A DNA stretch of 64,000 nucleotides from Omphiscola glabra (lineage: Eukaryota; Mollusca; Gastropoda; Lymnaeidae), in the NCBI GenBank assembly GCA_964017045.1, contig OZ024799.1, positions 30,081,596 through 30,145,595 of the forward strand. Reading direction: 5' to 3'. The notes under the pieces were generated by a model. It was given only the letters and a program-made list of their open reading frames with translations, had not been told where the DNA came from and did not search any database. Positions 12,500-23,115 of the stretch are shown here, piece after piece. Every line of letters starts with the position of its first letter. The stretch's first letter is position 1. Both the position numbers and the translations under genes were made by a program.

Positions 12500-12960
12500 T
12501 CGATTATGTATAGCAGAACGCTCTTCTGCTGGAATCAACCAAAAGATCTTAAGGCATTTCAAAACAATGACACTTTGGGTGGTATTTTGAAAGAAGCTGA
12601 TGCAATTGGAGTTCAAATTGGAATTCCACAGAATGACGGTACATTAAAAGGCCACGAAATTATCACAGTATTTTGTGCTATCATCAAATGGTAAAACTGG
12701 TACAGAAACGACGCAAGCGAATGAGGATTCAATGCGTGCCAGAATGCTTTTGACGTCTGCAGACGAGTTCATCTCTGAACTTGATGCTCGATTTACAATT
12801 AACTGAAATGTGATCTGAAATGTTTGTCGGCATTAAACCCAAGATCATCAAACTTGTTATGCCCGGATACAGTCTACGAACATGTGAAATTATATCCTAC
12901 TAGCGGTATCGATACAGTGATGATTCAAACACAACTTTCCTACTAGCGGCAGCGATACCG
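12500..12960 (+). pseudogene. possible decayed hAT transposase fragment
   Basis: Short stretches in shifting frames read NEDSMRARMLLTSADEFISE, LDARFT and CPDTVYEHVKLYPTS, which resemble the ELxxRF and LYxxVKLYP region of DUF4371/ZMYM1-type hAT transposases. Stops separate them. The match rests on short motifs. Confidence 0.4.
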
Positions 12961-13041
12961 TGATTATTTACAACTGTCTTATGCAAAGTCTTTTATCAAA
13001 TCATTATAAAAAAATGAAACATTGTTGACTATTAAAATTAA

Positions 13042-13473
13042 GGCTGCACCTATTGGTACCCGGGTACCAGAATTGAGAGGTTGTGATTAAAAAACGATTT
13101 AAAATATTATTAAGTTTGTAAGACAAAATGAGGTATCAATGAAAGATAATTGAATTTACTATACGTTTGTAATCTTAATTCTTCAGTTTGACTAAAATAA
13201 ACTACCACAAATTACATCCGAAAAGCATTGAGTGTAATGGTACCCGGGTGCGAATGGCGGCGCTGCGTGTCTGGCTCCATTTTGACAAATGGTATTTGGA
13301 TGTCATTTTTAGTAGCTTATTTTAGTTTAAATGAAGAATTAAGTTTACAGACGTATAGTACATTCAATTATCTTTCATTTGATACCTCATTTGGTCTTAC
13401 AAACCCAATAATAATATTTTAAATCGTTTTTTAATCCCAACCTCTCAATTCTGGTACCCGGGTACCAATAGCC
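13042..13473. mobile_element. MITE family 1 ('GGTACCCGGGTACC'), copy A, inverted duplicate
   Basis: The left arm starts GGCTGCACCTATTGGTACCC and the right arm is its inverse ending GGTACCCGGGTACCAATAGCC. Arms of about 170 bp are nearly complementary, with a loop of about 90 bp that contains a third copy of the terminus (TGGTACCCGGGTGCGAATGG). Superfamily is not determined. Confidence 0.8.
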
Positions 13474-14177
13474 ACTTTGAACATGCTTGAGTCGTATTCC
13501 ACATGGTTTCATGTGATCTCTTGCACGTAATCAACCTTATCCTGCTTTAGAAAATCGTTGTAGTATATTTAGTTTGCTATATTGACAAAACTAGAATTTG
13601 CATAGAGTTTTTGCATTCCATGCAAGTTGAAATGTAGCAAATATAAGTAAACATATCCAAACTTAATTCCTAATAATTTATATGTTCTATTCCATGACAA
13701 AATTATTTTGATGATATATTACAAGTATAAGCATACATCTTGCAAAACTGGCTTGCACCTGCAGTAGGAATAAGCAACTCAACAAGCCGGCGAAGTTTTG
13801 GTTTTTCCACCAGCCCCAAATCCCTGTAAAAAAAAATTTAAAGGACACCTTGCTTACTATGTGTATGATGATTGAATTAGCTAACTTGCTTGATGAAAAT
13901 AAATCATTTCTACTTCACAGACAGTGCAATTATGTAGGGATATAATTGATTTTAAAGACTCGACTCCTGTATAATGTGATGACTCCTGTATCAAGTGATG
14001 ACTGCTGTATAATGTGGTGACTCTTACATAATGGGATGACTCCTGTATAACCTGATCGCAACCATCTGAGAAGATGTAAAGGCATTGCTGAGTTTAATTT
14101 ACATCTTATTTTCCAGTTAGATTAATTAATTTTTTAGACTTTAGACAAAAATTGTACACCACTGTTCTCACACCCAG
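13474..14177. other. no gene; degenerate 18-19-bp repeats
   Basis: At 13955-14058 about five loose units of GATGACTCCTGTATAATGT occur. The rest holds nothing recognised. Confidence 0.6.
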
Positions 14178-14265
14178 GGTCCAGTGAACTGTCCATTGGC
14201 CAACCTTTTAAGCCTGTCTGGGGTCAGAGCTTACAGACAATTTGTTGGACAACCACAAGGTGAAG
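14178..14265 (+). CDS. possible orphan exon
   Basis: An acceptor-like tract (TTCTCACACCCAG) and a strong donor (GAAG|GTAAGC) bound 88 bp. One frame is open and reads GPVNCPLANLLSLSGVRAYR then QFVGQPQGE. I found no partner exon on the plus strand and recognise no family. It could be a noncoding exon or chance. Confidence 0.2.
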
Positions 14266-14507
14266 GTAAGCTAAGACCTAGAAGCAAAAACCTACAGGTT
14301 GCTTACGGGATATATTCTTTCCTGACATCTCAATGATTTCTATAGTTTTAATTAATTTTTTTTCAAAACGTAATGTTTGAAAAAAAATGATATGGGGAGA
14401 TGAGTCTATAAATATTGTTGAAAGATAAGGAATCTATCATTAGAACATGCAATGACTGGAGTAATAAAAGAATAACTGCAATAGTATTTTAATCTTCGCA
14501 ATATTTT

Positions 14508-14513
14508 TTTTAT
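14508..14513 (-). promoter_or_regulatory. candidate polyadenylation signal of IMP4
   Basis: TTTATT on the plus strand is AATAAA on the minus strand, about 140 nt after the IMP4 stop. A run of about 16 C on the plus strand (near 14571-14586) would lie in the 3' UTR. This is inferred from position only. Confidence 0.4.
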
Positions 14514-14654
14514 TAATTGATGCATTTAGAACCATTATGGTATTTTCACTTTATAAAGAAATGGAACAAACCCCCCCCCCCCCCCCTCTTCCAACAAAGT
14601 GGCCCAACCACATCGTCACATATGTACAGAAAAACATCTGAATCCACCCCCAAA

Positions 14655-17600
14655 TTACAATTCTTCAGACAGAAACTGCCTCTTGCGGCTTGTATTCATG
14701 TATGGCCTGTGCACCCATTCTGTGTCCGCTGTGCTCAGCTTGTCAACTGTGCCTCGCACGATCTTGTACACTGTGGAAGTAAGGAATAGAGAACGTGAAA
14801 CCATTTTTTCATTTTGTGAAAGAAAATAATAGTTAGACACAGCATTGACTTTCATGGCAATCATTGTTATGCCAAGCATTATGACAATCATTATATCAAG
14901 TATTCTGACAATCATTGTTATGCCAAGTGTTCTGACAATCATTGTTATGCCAAGCATTATGACAATCATTATATCAAGTATTCTGACAATCATTGTTATG
15001 CCAAGTATACTGACAATCATTTTTATGCCAAGTATTCTGACAATCATTGTTATGGCAAGTATTCTGACAATCATTGTTATGCCAAGCATTATGACAATCA
15101 TTATATCAAGTATTCTGACAATCATTGTTATGCCAAGTATACTGACAATCATTTTTATGCCAAGTATTCTGACAATCATTGTTATGGCAAGTATTCTGAC
15201 AATCATTGTTATGCCAAGTATTCTGACAATCATTGTTATGCCAAGTATACTGACAATCATTGTTATGGCAAGTATTCTGACAATCATTTTTATGCCAAGT
15301 ATTCTGACAATCATTGTTATGCCAAGTATTCTGACAATCATTTTTATGTCAAGTATTCTGACAATCATTGTTATGCCAAGTATTCTGACAATCATTTTCA
15401 TGCCAAGCATTATGACAATCATTGTTATGTCAAGTATCCTTGTTAAACCAAACTAGAAGTGACTAGTGAACTTAACCGATATAATACAGTGTTAAGAATT
15501 ATCTCTGGTCATCCCAAGCTGTTGCTAAGCTTTCTTTATTATGTATGCATAAGAAATGATTAGGAAACTCAGTTGTTTATATCTGCTATGTTTAAAATCA
15601 TTGGTTCAGAAAACTTGTATAGAAAGGTCATGGCCCTGTTGTATAGAAAGGTCTGACGTATAGAAAGGTCTGTCGTGGCCCAGTTGTATAGAAAGGTATG
15701 TCGTGGCCCTGATGTATAGAAAGGTCTGTCGTGGCCCTGACGTATAGAAAGGTCTGTCATGGCCCTGTTGTATAGAAAGGTCTGTCATGGCCCTGATGTA
15801 TGGAAAGGTCTGTCGTGGCCCTGACGTATAGAAAGGTCTGTTGTGGCCCTGACGTATAGAAAGGTCTGTCATGGCCCTGTTGTATAGAAAGGTCTGTCGT
15901 GGCCCTGACGTATAGAAAGGTCTGTCATGGCCCTGTTGTATAGAAAGGTCTGACATGGCCCTGTTGTATAGAAAGGTCTGTTGTGGCCCTGTTGTATAGA
16001 AAGTTCTGTCGTGGCCCTGACGTATAGAAAGGTCTGTCATGGCCCTGACGTATAGAAAGGTCTGTCGTGGCCCTGACGTATAGAAAGGTCTGTCATGGCC
16101 CTGTTGTATAGAAAGGCGTATCACATGCTGTGAGAGTTGTATTACAGGTATTGGCTTGGTCTTCAACACTGACCTTTCATTTCAAATCTAGGCCCAACCT
16201 CTTTCAGCAGCAACTCCCTGTCTTCATACTTGTAAACATGGTGTCTGTTGGGAGACAAAGAAGGGAAACATAGGTTGACTAGGTGTCAAATAATAACCAT
16301 TTTTAGTTATATAAAGAGCTTTAACCACTGAATAAACATTTTCAGATCATCAGTTGTGAAAATTAGTGTTAGTTTCATGTCAACTTGTGTTTAGCAAAGA
16401 GGAGAATCATAATAAAAATGTAGTAGATAAAAAGTGACTGTGAGAAGAATATTGTGCTGAAAGTGCTCATGGGGCTGGAGAGATCTCATTAGGTTCTCCT
16501 CTGTTGTGAACTACAGTGATAGTGCCCACCAATTTTGTAATAAGGATTTCATTGTGTGTAACTTGGTGTGTGGAAATACCTTTTCAATTGTAGGATTGTA
16601 TAAAAAAAATAGTGTTGGCATTACTGATTGTGGGAAGAGTGTTGGGATTTCAGCTAGTGATTCCCTAGACAACTGAGCCAGAAGACTGTGAGATGAGTGG
16701 TGGGATTTCAGCTAGTGATTCCCTAAGACAACTGAGCCAGAAGACTGTGAGATGAGTGTTGGGATTTCAGCTAGGTATTCCCTAGACAACTGAGCCAGAA
16801 GACTGTGAGATGAGTGTTGGGATTTCAGCTAGTGATTCCCTAGACAACTGAGCCAGAAGACTATGAGATGAGTGTTGGGATTTCAGCTAGTGATTCCCTA
16901 AGACAACTGAGCCAGAAGACTGTGAGATGAGTGTTGGGATTTCAGCTAGTGATTCCTTAAGACAACTGAGCCAGAAGACTGTGAGAAGAGTGTTGAGATT
17001 TCAGCTAGTGATTCCCTAAGACAACTGAGCCAGAAGACTGTGAGAAGAGTGTTGGGATTTCAGCTAGTGATTCCCTAAGACAACTGAGCCAGAAGACTGT
17101 GAGAAGAGTGTTGGGATTTCAGCTAGTGATTCCCTAAGACAACTCAGCCAGAAGACTGTGAGAAGAGTGTTGGGATTTCAGCTAGTGATTCCCTAAGACA
17201 ACTGAGGCAGAAGACTGTGAGATGAGTGTTGGGGTTTGAGCCAGAAGAAAAGTATTAAATGGATCAGTCATGGGAGCTGAACTCTGATCGAATCTAGCTA
17301 GAGATTCATAACACAATGGGTCATCCAAATATTAGGACATACTCTCTACTTAAGATCTCAATATTGCTGTTGGTCTGTTGTAATTACAGCTTTGTACAAT
17401 GTCTTTGCATTAAAAAATTGTATATTGAATGACGACAAAAACAACATACCTAAACGATATATAATCATCCTCATTTGAAAATGTCATTATTCTCCTGGAA
17501 TCTTCTTTTGGAACTGGAAATAGGTATTTTAGGACATCCCTCACACGTTTGCCGAGTTTTGAATTCAAGTCCTTGAATATGAGGTGAGGATACGCCTCGG

Positions 17601-20057
17601 ACATCGTGCCAACGTCTGGGATGTCATGACGCATGACCACGTTGGATAAATTGAAAAATGCTGTGGGACCAAAGGGAAGGTGACACACCACCAAGCCGTC
17701 TGAGGAGAAAAAAATCCAACACAGAGTTATGGGAAGGCCACCAAACAATCTGAGAAGAGAAATCTAGTAGAAGCCTTATGAGGCCACCAAACGTAGAACT
17801 ATGAAAATTATTTTTTAATAAGTCTATAGGCCCTTAGTCCTGGATTCAATCTCACCTGGTACACCCCTGTGCTCCTGGACCATGATAACATCAGTTATGT
17901 CATTGGCCCTGCATGCATCCATCAGCTGCTCTACCCTGTAGTTACCTCTGTTGATACGCTGGGAGTTGGGGAAAATGAGCTTCATTTCCTGAAAGCCAGA
18001 CACATGCTGATGAGAATGGCATCAATCACGCAGAGCCCTTTAAGGAAACATGGTTCAGTCTTACATGTGTTAATACATCATCATCCCAATCGAGCTGTGA
18101 TGTGTTAGTGCAAGACATGCTGATTTTGTTACAACGTTCATCAAAGTCATACATTTAGTAATAAAAATTAAATTACTGCGATCATTTATTAGAATAACGA
18201 AATGGCTATGCGTTACCGGGTCCCTTTAGACTAAATCCCATTCGGATATCATCTGTGATAGTTTATTTTAGTTAAACCGAAGAAGTAAGTTTACAAACAT
18301 ATAGTCCATTCAATTATCTTTCATTTGATACCTCATTTTGTCTTACAAACCCAAAAATAATATTTTAAATAGTTTTTTAATCCCAACCTGTCACTTCTGA
18401 TACCTGGGTGCGAATAGACGCAGCCTTAGAATAATACATCCATAAAATATGAGCAGCTCCTGTATTGATCAATTTACTTGTTGGGTGCTAAAGAAAATGT
18501 ACAAATGATTTCCTGAAACTTTGATGGCTTCATGTACCAAAAATTCAATATCCTTAATGTCTTGTTCAATGATAACCAGCATTTTTTTTTTTTTACTAAG
18601 CATCACTGTGTTGACCTTAAGATTTTATTAGCATACTGAGACAGCCAGTGGTTGAGAACCTAAGAATAAAGAAACTGAGACAGACAGTGGTTGAGAACCT
18701 AAGAATAAAGAAGCTGAGACAGACAATGGTTGAGAACCTAAGAATAAAGAAGCTGAGACAGACAGTGGTTGAGAACCTAAGAATAAAGAAACTGAGACAG
18801 ACAGTGGTTGGGAACCTAAGAATAAAGAAGCTGAGACAGACAGTGGTTGGGAACCTAAGAATAAAGAAGCTGAGACAGACAGTGGTTGAGAACCTAAGAA
18901 TAAAGAATCTGAGACAGACAGTGGTTGAGAACCTAAGAATAAAGAAACTGAGACAGACAGTGGTTGGGAACCTAAGAATAAAGAAGCTGAGACAGACAGT
19001 GGTTGAGAACCTAAGAATAAAGGGAATTCATCATGAGACATCTACCTTAAATACTTGTTGTTCAACTCGTGTTTGAGGACCAATCCATTACTTTAAGAAA
19101 AAACTAGGAGATGTTTCTCATTTTTTTTTAAAAAGCAATATTTACCTTGGCAAACTGTTTTAGCTTTGAACTAGGATCTCTGGCAGTTGTGATCATAATC
19201 TTGGGGTCTTCTACTCCAGCCCACCTGTATTCATCATCTACACTTGTGGTCAGACCTTGACAGAATTGCGTTGTAAATAAATGTCTTATTTAGGAATACC
19301 ACCGAGATATCTGAATGTTTGTTGCATTCCCTAGAACTGCACATAAAATATTTATATAGTGGTGCTTAGTATGGGTTGTACATCTCTTTATACGTTGTAC
19401 GTCACTATATAGGTTTTTACGCCATTATATAGCTTGTATGTAACGTAGCAATATAGGTTGATCTTTGCTATTTAGATTGTATGAAACTATAAAGGTTAGA
19501 TGTGGCTAGAATAACAAGCTATCATATTACCATCAGCTCCTTCGTCTTCCCATGTTAATGTTTTCTGCAAAGAAATGGCATCAGCTTTGAGGTCTGTAGG
19601 GATTGGCCTGTTTTCTGAAATGAATTGAAGAGGGGCATCTTTAAAATGGTCTATATACCTTGTAACGTATTGTAGCGGAAACAATACATCATGGACATCA
19701 TACAAAACTTTAAAAATAATGGTCTGATGAGCCAACATTTGTTTTTCTTATATTAGTCAACGTTTGTTTTTCTTAAATAAGTCAACATTTGTTTTTCTTA
19801 AATAAGTCAACATTTGTTTTTCTTAAATAAGTCAACATTTGTTTTTCTTAAATAAGTCAACATTTATTTTTCTTAAATAAGTCAACATTTGTTTTTCTTA
19901 AATAAGTCAACATTTGTTTTTCTTAAATTGATAGTTAAGCCCACTAACCTTCAATGGCGTTCTTAAGTTTTTGCTTCTTTTCTTGGATGGTCTTCTCACG
20001 TTCCTCTATTGTTTTTCTGTAGATATACTCTCTTCTTAATCGAGCCTGTCGTCTTAA
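14655..20057 (-). CDS. IMP4: IMP4, U3 snoRNP / SSU processome Brix protein (7 exons mapped, Met exon not fixed)
   Basis: IMP4 is a nucleolar Brix-domain protein that with IMP3 and MPP10 joins the U3 snoRNA to the pre-rRNA for early 18S processing. Exons in minus order: 20057-19949, 19614-19531, 19255-19146, 17988-17856, 17699-17450, 16244-16174 and 14770-14655 (stop TAA). All have AG acceptors and GT donors (the last has an acceptor only) with matching phases. They give 290 codons, so 291 residues with Met, equal to human IMP4. Visible landmarks are RQARLRREYIYRK at the N-terminus, VDDEYRWAGVEDPK near residue 75, EHRGVP before residue 147, the hallmark LPFGPTAFF at about 154-162, NVVMRHDIPD, KYLFPVPKEDS and VGPRFEMK. 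The first mapped exon begins at Leu2 (TTA), so the ATG must lie in a short upstream exon; 20305-20307 is a weak candidate. Four of the six mapped introns carry minisatellites. Identification is very secure; only the 5' end is open. Confidence 0.95.
14843..15440. repeat. 27-bp minisatellite in the last IMP4 intron
   Basis: About 22 units of ATGCCAAGTATTCTGACAAT then CATTGTT, with a higher-order pattern of variant units (ATATCAAGTATT). Both strands stay open over hundreds of bases because the period is 27. Confidence 0.93.
15617..16120. repeat. 28-bp minisatellite in the last IMP4 intron
   Basis: About 18 units of GAAAGGTCTGTCGTGGCCCT then GACGTATA. Ends 54 bp from exon 16174-16244. Confidence 0.93.
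16625..17235. repeat. 59-60-bp minisatellite in an IMP4 intron
   Basis: About ten units of GAGTGTTGGGATTTCAGCTA then GTGATTCCCTAAGACAACTG and AGCCAGAAGACTGTGAGAT. Confidence 0.93.
18212..18426. mobile_element. MITE family 1, copy B (IMP4 intron)
   Basis: About 215 bp of the same family in reverse orientation, ending TACCTGGGTGCGAATAGACG then CAGCC. It shares TATCTTTCATTTGATACCTC and ATAATATTTTAAAT. Confidence 0.75.
18637..19022. repeat. 39-bp minisatellite in an IMP4 intron
   Basis: Ten units of AGTGGTTGAGAACCTAAGAA then TAAAGAAGCTGAGACAGAC. Confidence 0.93.
19733..19928. repeat. 25-bp minisatellite in an IMP4 intron
   Basis: About eight units of GTCAACATTTGTTTTTCTTA then AATAA; it ends about 20 bp from the donor of exon 19949-20057. 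Confidence 0.93.
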
Positions 20058-20306
20058 CTGACAAAAAGAAAAGGATATTTCTCATGAATAACTAAACTAA
20101 AGAGAGTAGTTAAATTAAAAATACCTATACTCTAGGATTCAATTAGACTGCAATCAATCATTTTAATATATATATTTTTTTATTATAAAATTGTTATAGT
20201 TGAAATTACATTAACAAGTCAATGAATCATTTGGATGTTCAAAGAGACCTGAAAAAATAATAACCATTTTTAGTTATATAAAGAGCTCTAATTTTGACAT
20301 TTACCA

Positions 20307-20602
20307 TTAACCTTTTCGCTAGCGATGACGTCAACGCGACGTCATGATCACCTACTTTCAAATACCAAGGACATCACATAGTCATCATAACAAAAAGGCA
20401 AAGAACTTTTCTGAAATACCAAGGACGTCACGTCGACGTCATATTTCAATGCTATATATTTCTTTATTGGTTTATCTAAAGGGGAGTTAAAAAGCGAATT
20501 GGATAGAGAATGAAATTACCGGAAATTTCTTAGCTTTTTTAGTTTTGTTTTGCTGAGTCAGCAAAAATCGTTGTCAAAACCCAGCGGTAGTTAAGGGGTT
20601 AA
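20307..20602. mobile_element. TTAA-bounded MITE rich in GACGTC sites, upstream of IMP4
   Basis: TTAA at 20307-20310 and 20599-20602 bound imperfect inverted ends (CCTTTTCGCTAGCG and, inverted, CCCCTTAACTACCGC), a piggyBac-style layout. Inside are a perfect CRE octamer TGACGTCA (20326-20333) and three related sites (near 20337, 20423 and 20434). It lies about 250 bp 5' of the first mapped IMP4 exon. Confidence 0.5.
20326..20441. promoter_or_regulatory. cluster of CRE-like GACGTC(A) sites
   Basis: TGACGTCA at 20326-20333 is a full CREB/ATF site; CGACGTCA at 20337-20344, GGACGTCA at 20423-20430 and CGACGTCA at 20434-20441 are near matches. If IMP4 transcription starts here, they would be promoter elements; this is not shown. 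Confidence 0.35.
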
Positions 20603-20953
20603 CTACTTTCTTTATTTTTAAATAATATAATAATTGGAAATATGTGAAACAATTAACAATGTATGTAAGAAGCCTTCTTCAACAACAATTAACACTTAGC
20701 TCAAATTTAGTATCCGAGACATCAGAAAGAGAAATGTGATAGACTTATTGACTTATACTTATACCATATTTAGTAGGTAAGAGATTCTACCTCTAAGAAA
20801 GTTAATAATAAATGATAATATAGGCAAGCAATATCAATATTTTAAATAGAAATATAGTGATTCACTATATTATGGCATGGGATGGAAGAGAGGAAAAGCA
20901 AGTCAATGAATAGCAATCGGTTGTAAAAAGGAGAGGGCAGAGAAAAAAAATTA
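20603..20953. other. no gene recognised
   Basis: A+T-rich spacer between the TTAA element and copy 1 of the large TIR family. Confidence 0.5.
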
Positions 20954-22150
20954 CGAAGTGGCTGCTTCCCCGCGGCAAAAGTGTACCATTGATTTAGTTT
21001 TAAGATAAGGCTGTTAGATGTGAACTTGTGTGGTCTTGAGGTAGAGTAGACGCTAAGCGATCTTATATTATGTGATCAATTACTAGAAGGGGATCGAACT
21101 TTACTCTTCTTTTCTTCTTCATTTTAATTAAAAGTATATTTTATATTTAATTTATTATGTTCATTTGTAACAGTAGTTTTATGAGAATTTTAAATATATT
21201 TTGTAGCAATTTTTTTCCTGAGTGGCAGAGCATGTGCTACTCCGATTCGCTGGGTAAAACACAACGCTGTCTTACAGAAACCCTCGCACTATGTGCGTGG
21301 GACAGGATTTACGCTATTTCAAGGTGCTTTTTTATGTTAAAGAAATCGGGCCGGGGGGTGTTATAGACAGAGGCTCAACATAGGGCAGAAAACCAAAATG
21401 TGGCAGGGGGCCTAGACAAATCATGGCTCTGGATAGGAGTTGTACACAAATGCATCCACACAACAAACTTACATTTCGCATGCACCCAACATCGGGAAAT
21501 GCCAGGAACTATAACTATTATAAAAGTAGTATGATAAATAGGTCCATCCATATATTACTTACGCATTATGGAAGGAGGAGGAGGTTGTTGATTTTGGATA
21601 TTTTGCATACTGCTGCATATAGCGGTTGTGGAATTGGAGGTGGGTTCGGCAGAAAGAATGTACATTTAATAATTATCTTGAATTTCTGACACTCAAAAAC
21701 ATCTATTAAAGCCAAATTTAACCTAAAAATATGTGCAATCAATAATATTTGTGGGGGGTATGCCACAAGTTAGGATATAAAATGCGTTTTACTTACGACC
21801 AATAAAATATTAAGAAATGCTTTGCTCTATTCAAAAGTGTGGAACTTACCCAAATATCTTCCTCCCAACCCCCAAAATAAAAAAATACATACCAAATTAA
21901 AAAAAAAAATTACAGTTAGTTTTACAGGAACACTGTTCCCTTGCGTTCATGCAGGACTCAAGCCCTGCGCACAATAAAAATATCAGTTCTACTTTTTTTT
22001 AACGTTGCAGGTATTAAATAATTTTTAAGTTTTCAGTTTTAACGAGAGTTTAACTTAAACATTAATTTTACAAGTACCGGATAGAGTAAAAGACTGGCAA
22101 AGACCAAGGTTTTGCTGCTTTTACCGCCACGGAGTACGCAGGCCAAGGCC
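20954..22150. mobile_element. Large TIR element, copy 1
   Basis: Shares CGAAGTGG at the left end, then CCGCGGCAAAA, TGTGAACTTGTGTGGTCTTG and, on the right, TCTTCCTCCCAACCCCCAAA, CCTTGCGTTCATGCAGG and TTTGCTGCTTTTACCGCC with copy 2. The left TIR is partly deleted. Confidence 0.65.
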
Positions 22151-22154
22151 AAAG

Positions 22155-22790
22155 GCAAAATGGACCCTGACATGCAGCGCCGCCATTCGCCCCAGGGTTC
22201 CATTAGACTCAATGCTATTCGGATGTCATTTGTGGCAGTTTATTTTAGTTAAACTGAAGAAGTTTACAAACTGGTAATTTGATACTATTGGTGCAGCGAT
22301 GTATCACACGGCCGCCATCTTGGTTGCCGCGACCCGTAAAATAAAGAATAAAATGTTACAAAATAATGAAAAAATTTCCTGGTAAATTCAGATAGATCGT
22401 ACCGCATTTTTTTACCATGGCTGCCAACTTGATTGCCGTGACCCGTAAAATTAAGAATAAAACGTTAAAAAATTTCCTAAATGTATCCCTAAACCTAACC
22501 TGAACCCTAAATTTATCCCTAATATGGGTTTTAACCCTATCGGAACAAGTGTTTTGACCCTATCGGAACCAGGGTTTTGACCCTATCATAACCAGGGTTT
22601 TGCAAATGAGGCACCAATAGTAACAATTAGCCTACACTACAAACGGGCGTATAGCCCATTCAATAATCTTTGATTATTTTGTCTTACAAACCCAACAATA
22701 ATATTTTAAATCGTTTTTTAATCCCAAGTCCCAACTTCTCACTTCTGGCTCTGGTACATGTAACATGGGTGCGAATAGTCGCAGCCTTCT
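22155..22790. mobile_element. MITE family 1, copy C, interrupted
   Basis: The two parts, about 22155-22280 and 22635-22790, read as one element in the orientation of copy B, separated by a smaller inverted-repeat insertion. Confidence 0.65.
22290..22626. mobile_element. small TIR insertion nested in MITE copy C
   Basis: The ends CTATTGGTGC and GCACCAATAG are perfect 10-bp inverted repeats. Inside are two copies of GCCGCGACCCGTAAAAT-like text and four copies of TTTTGACCCTATCGGAACCA-like text. Confidence 0.5.
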
Positions 22791-23115
22791 AATTATTGAA
22801 GTACGATTAGTTGATAATATGCTTTACCCAATAATTTTACATTCAGAAATAAAAAGATTGTACCATTTTTAGATTTCGAAAAAGCACTTCAGAACTAATT
22901 AATAATAAATATATTCTGTGTAATAAGTAAATCAGGATAGAATCATGTGAACATGTGCTAGATTCACAACAAACACAGTGGATGTAAAAATCGAAACCGG
23001 AAATTTTTTTTCTAACTTCTAAACAACAAGATTTTTATATCAAAGTGGCTATTCGGACCCGATAGTCTTAGTATTCGAAAAAACCTGGTTAAAGGTCTCG
23101 CTTTCTTTCATAAAA
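22791..23115 (+). promoter_or_regulatory. probable 5' flank of the ZSWIM3-like gene
   Basis: No repeat or ORF was recognised here. Position implies that it holds the transcription start, but no TATA box or initiator stands out. Confidence 0.3.

Noticed and set aside
14655..15422. 255-codon minus-strand ORF
   Set aside because: Only its last 38 codons are the IMP4 end exon; the rest is the 27-bp minisatellite in an open frame of the intron.
22488..22615. Telomere-like CCCTAA text
   Set aside because: CCCTAAACCTAACC appears only once in loose form and lies inside a small TIR insertion; there is no regular array.
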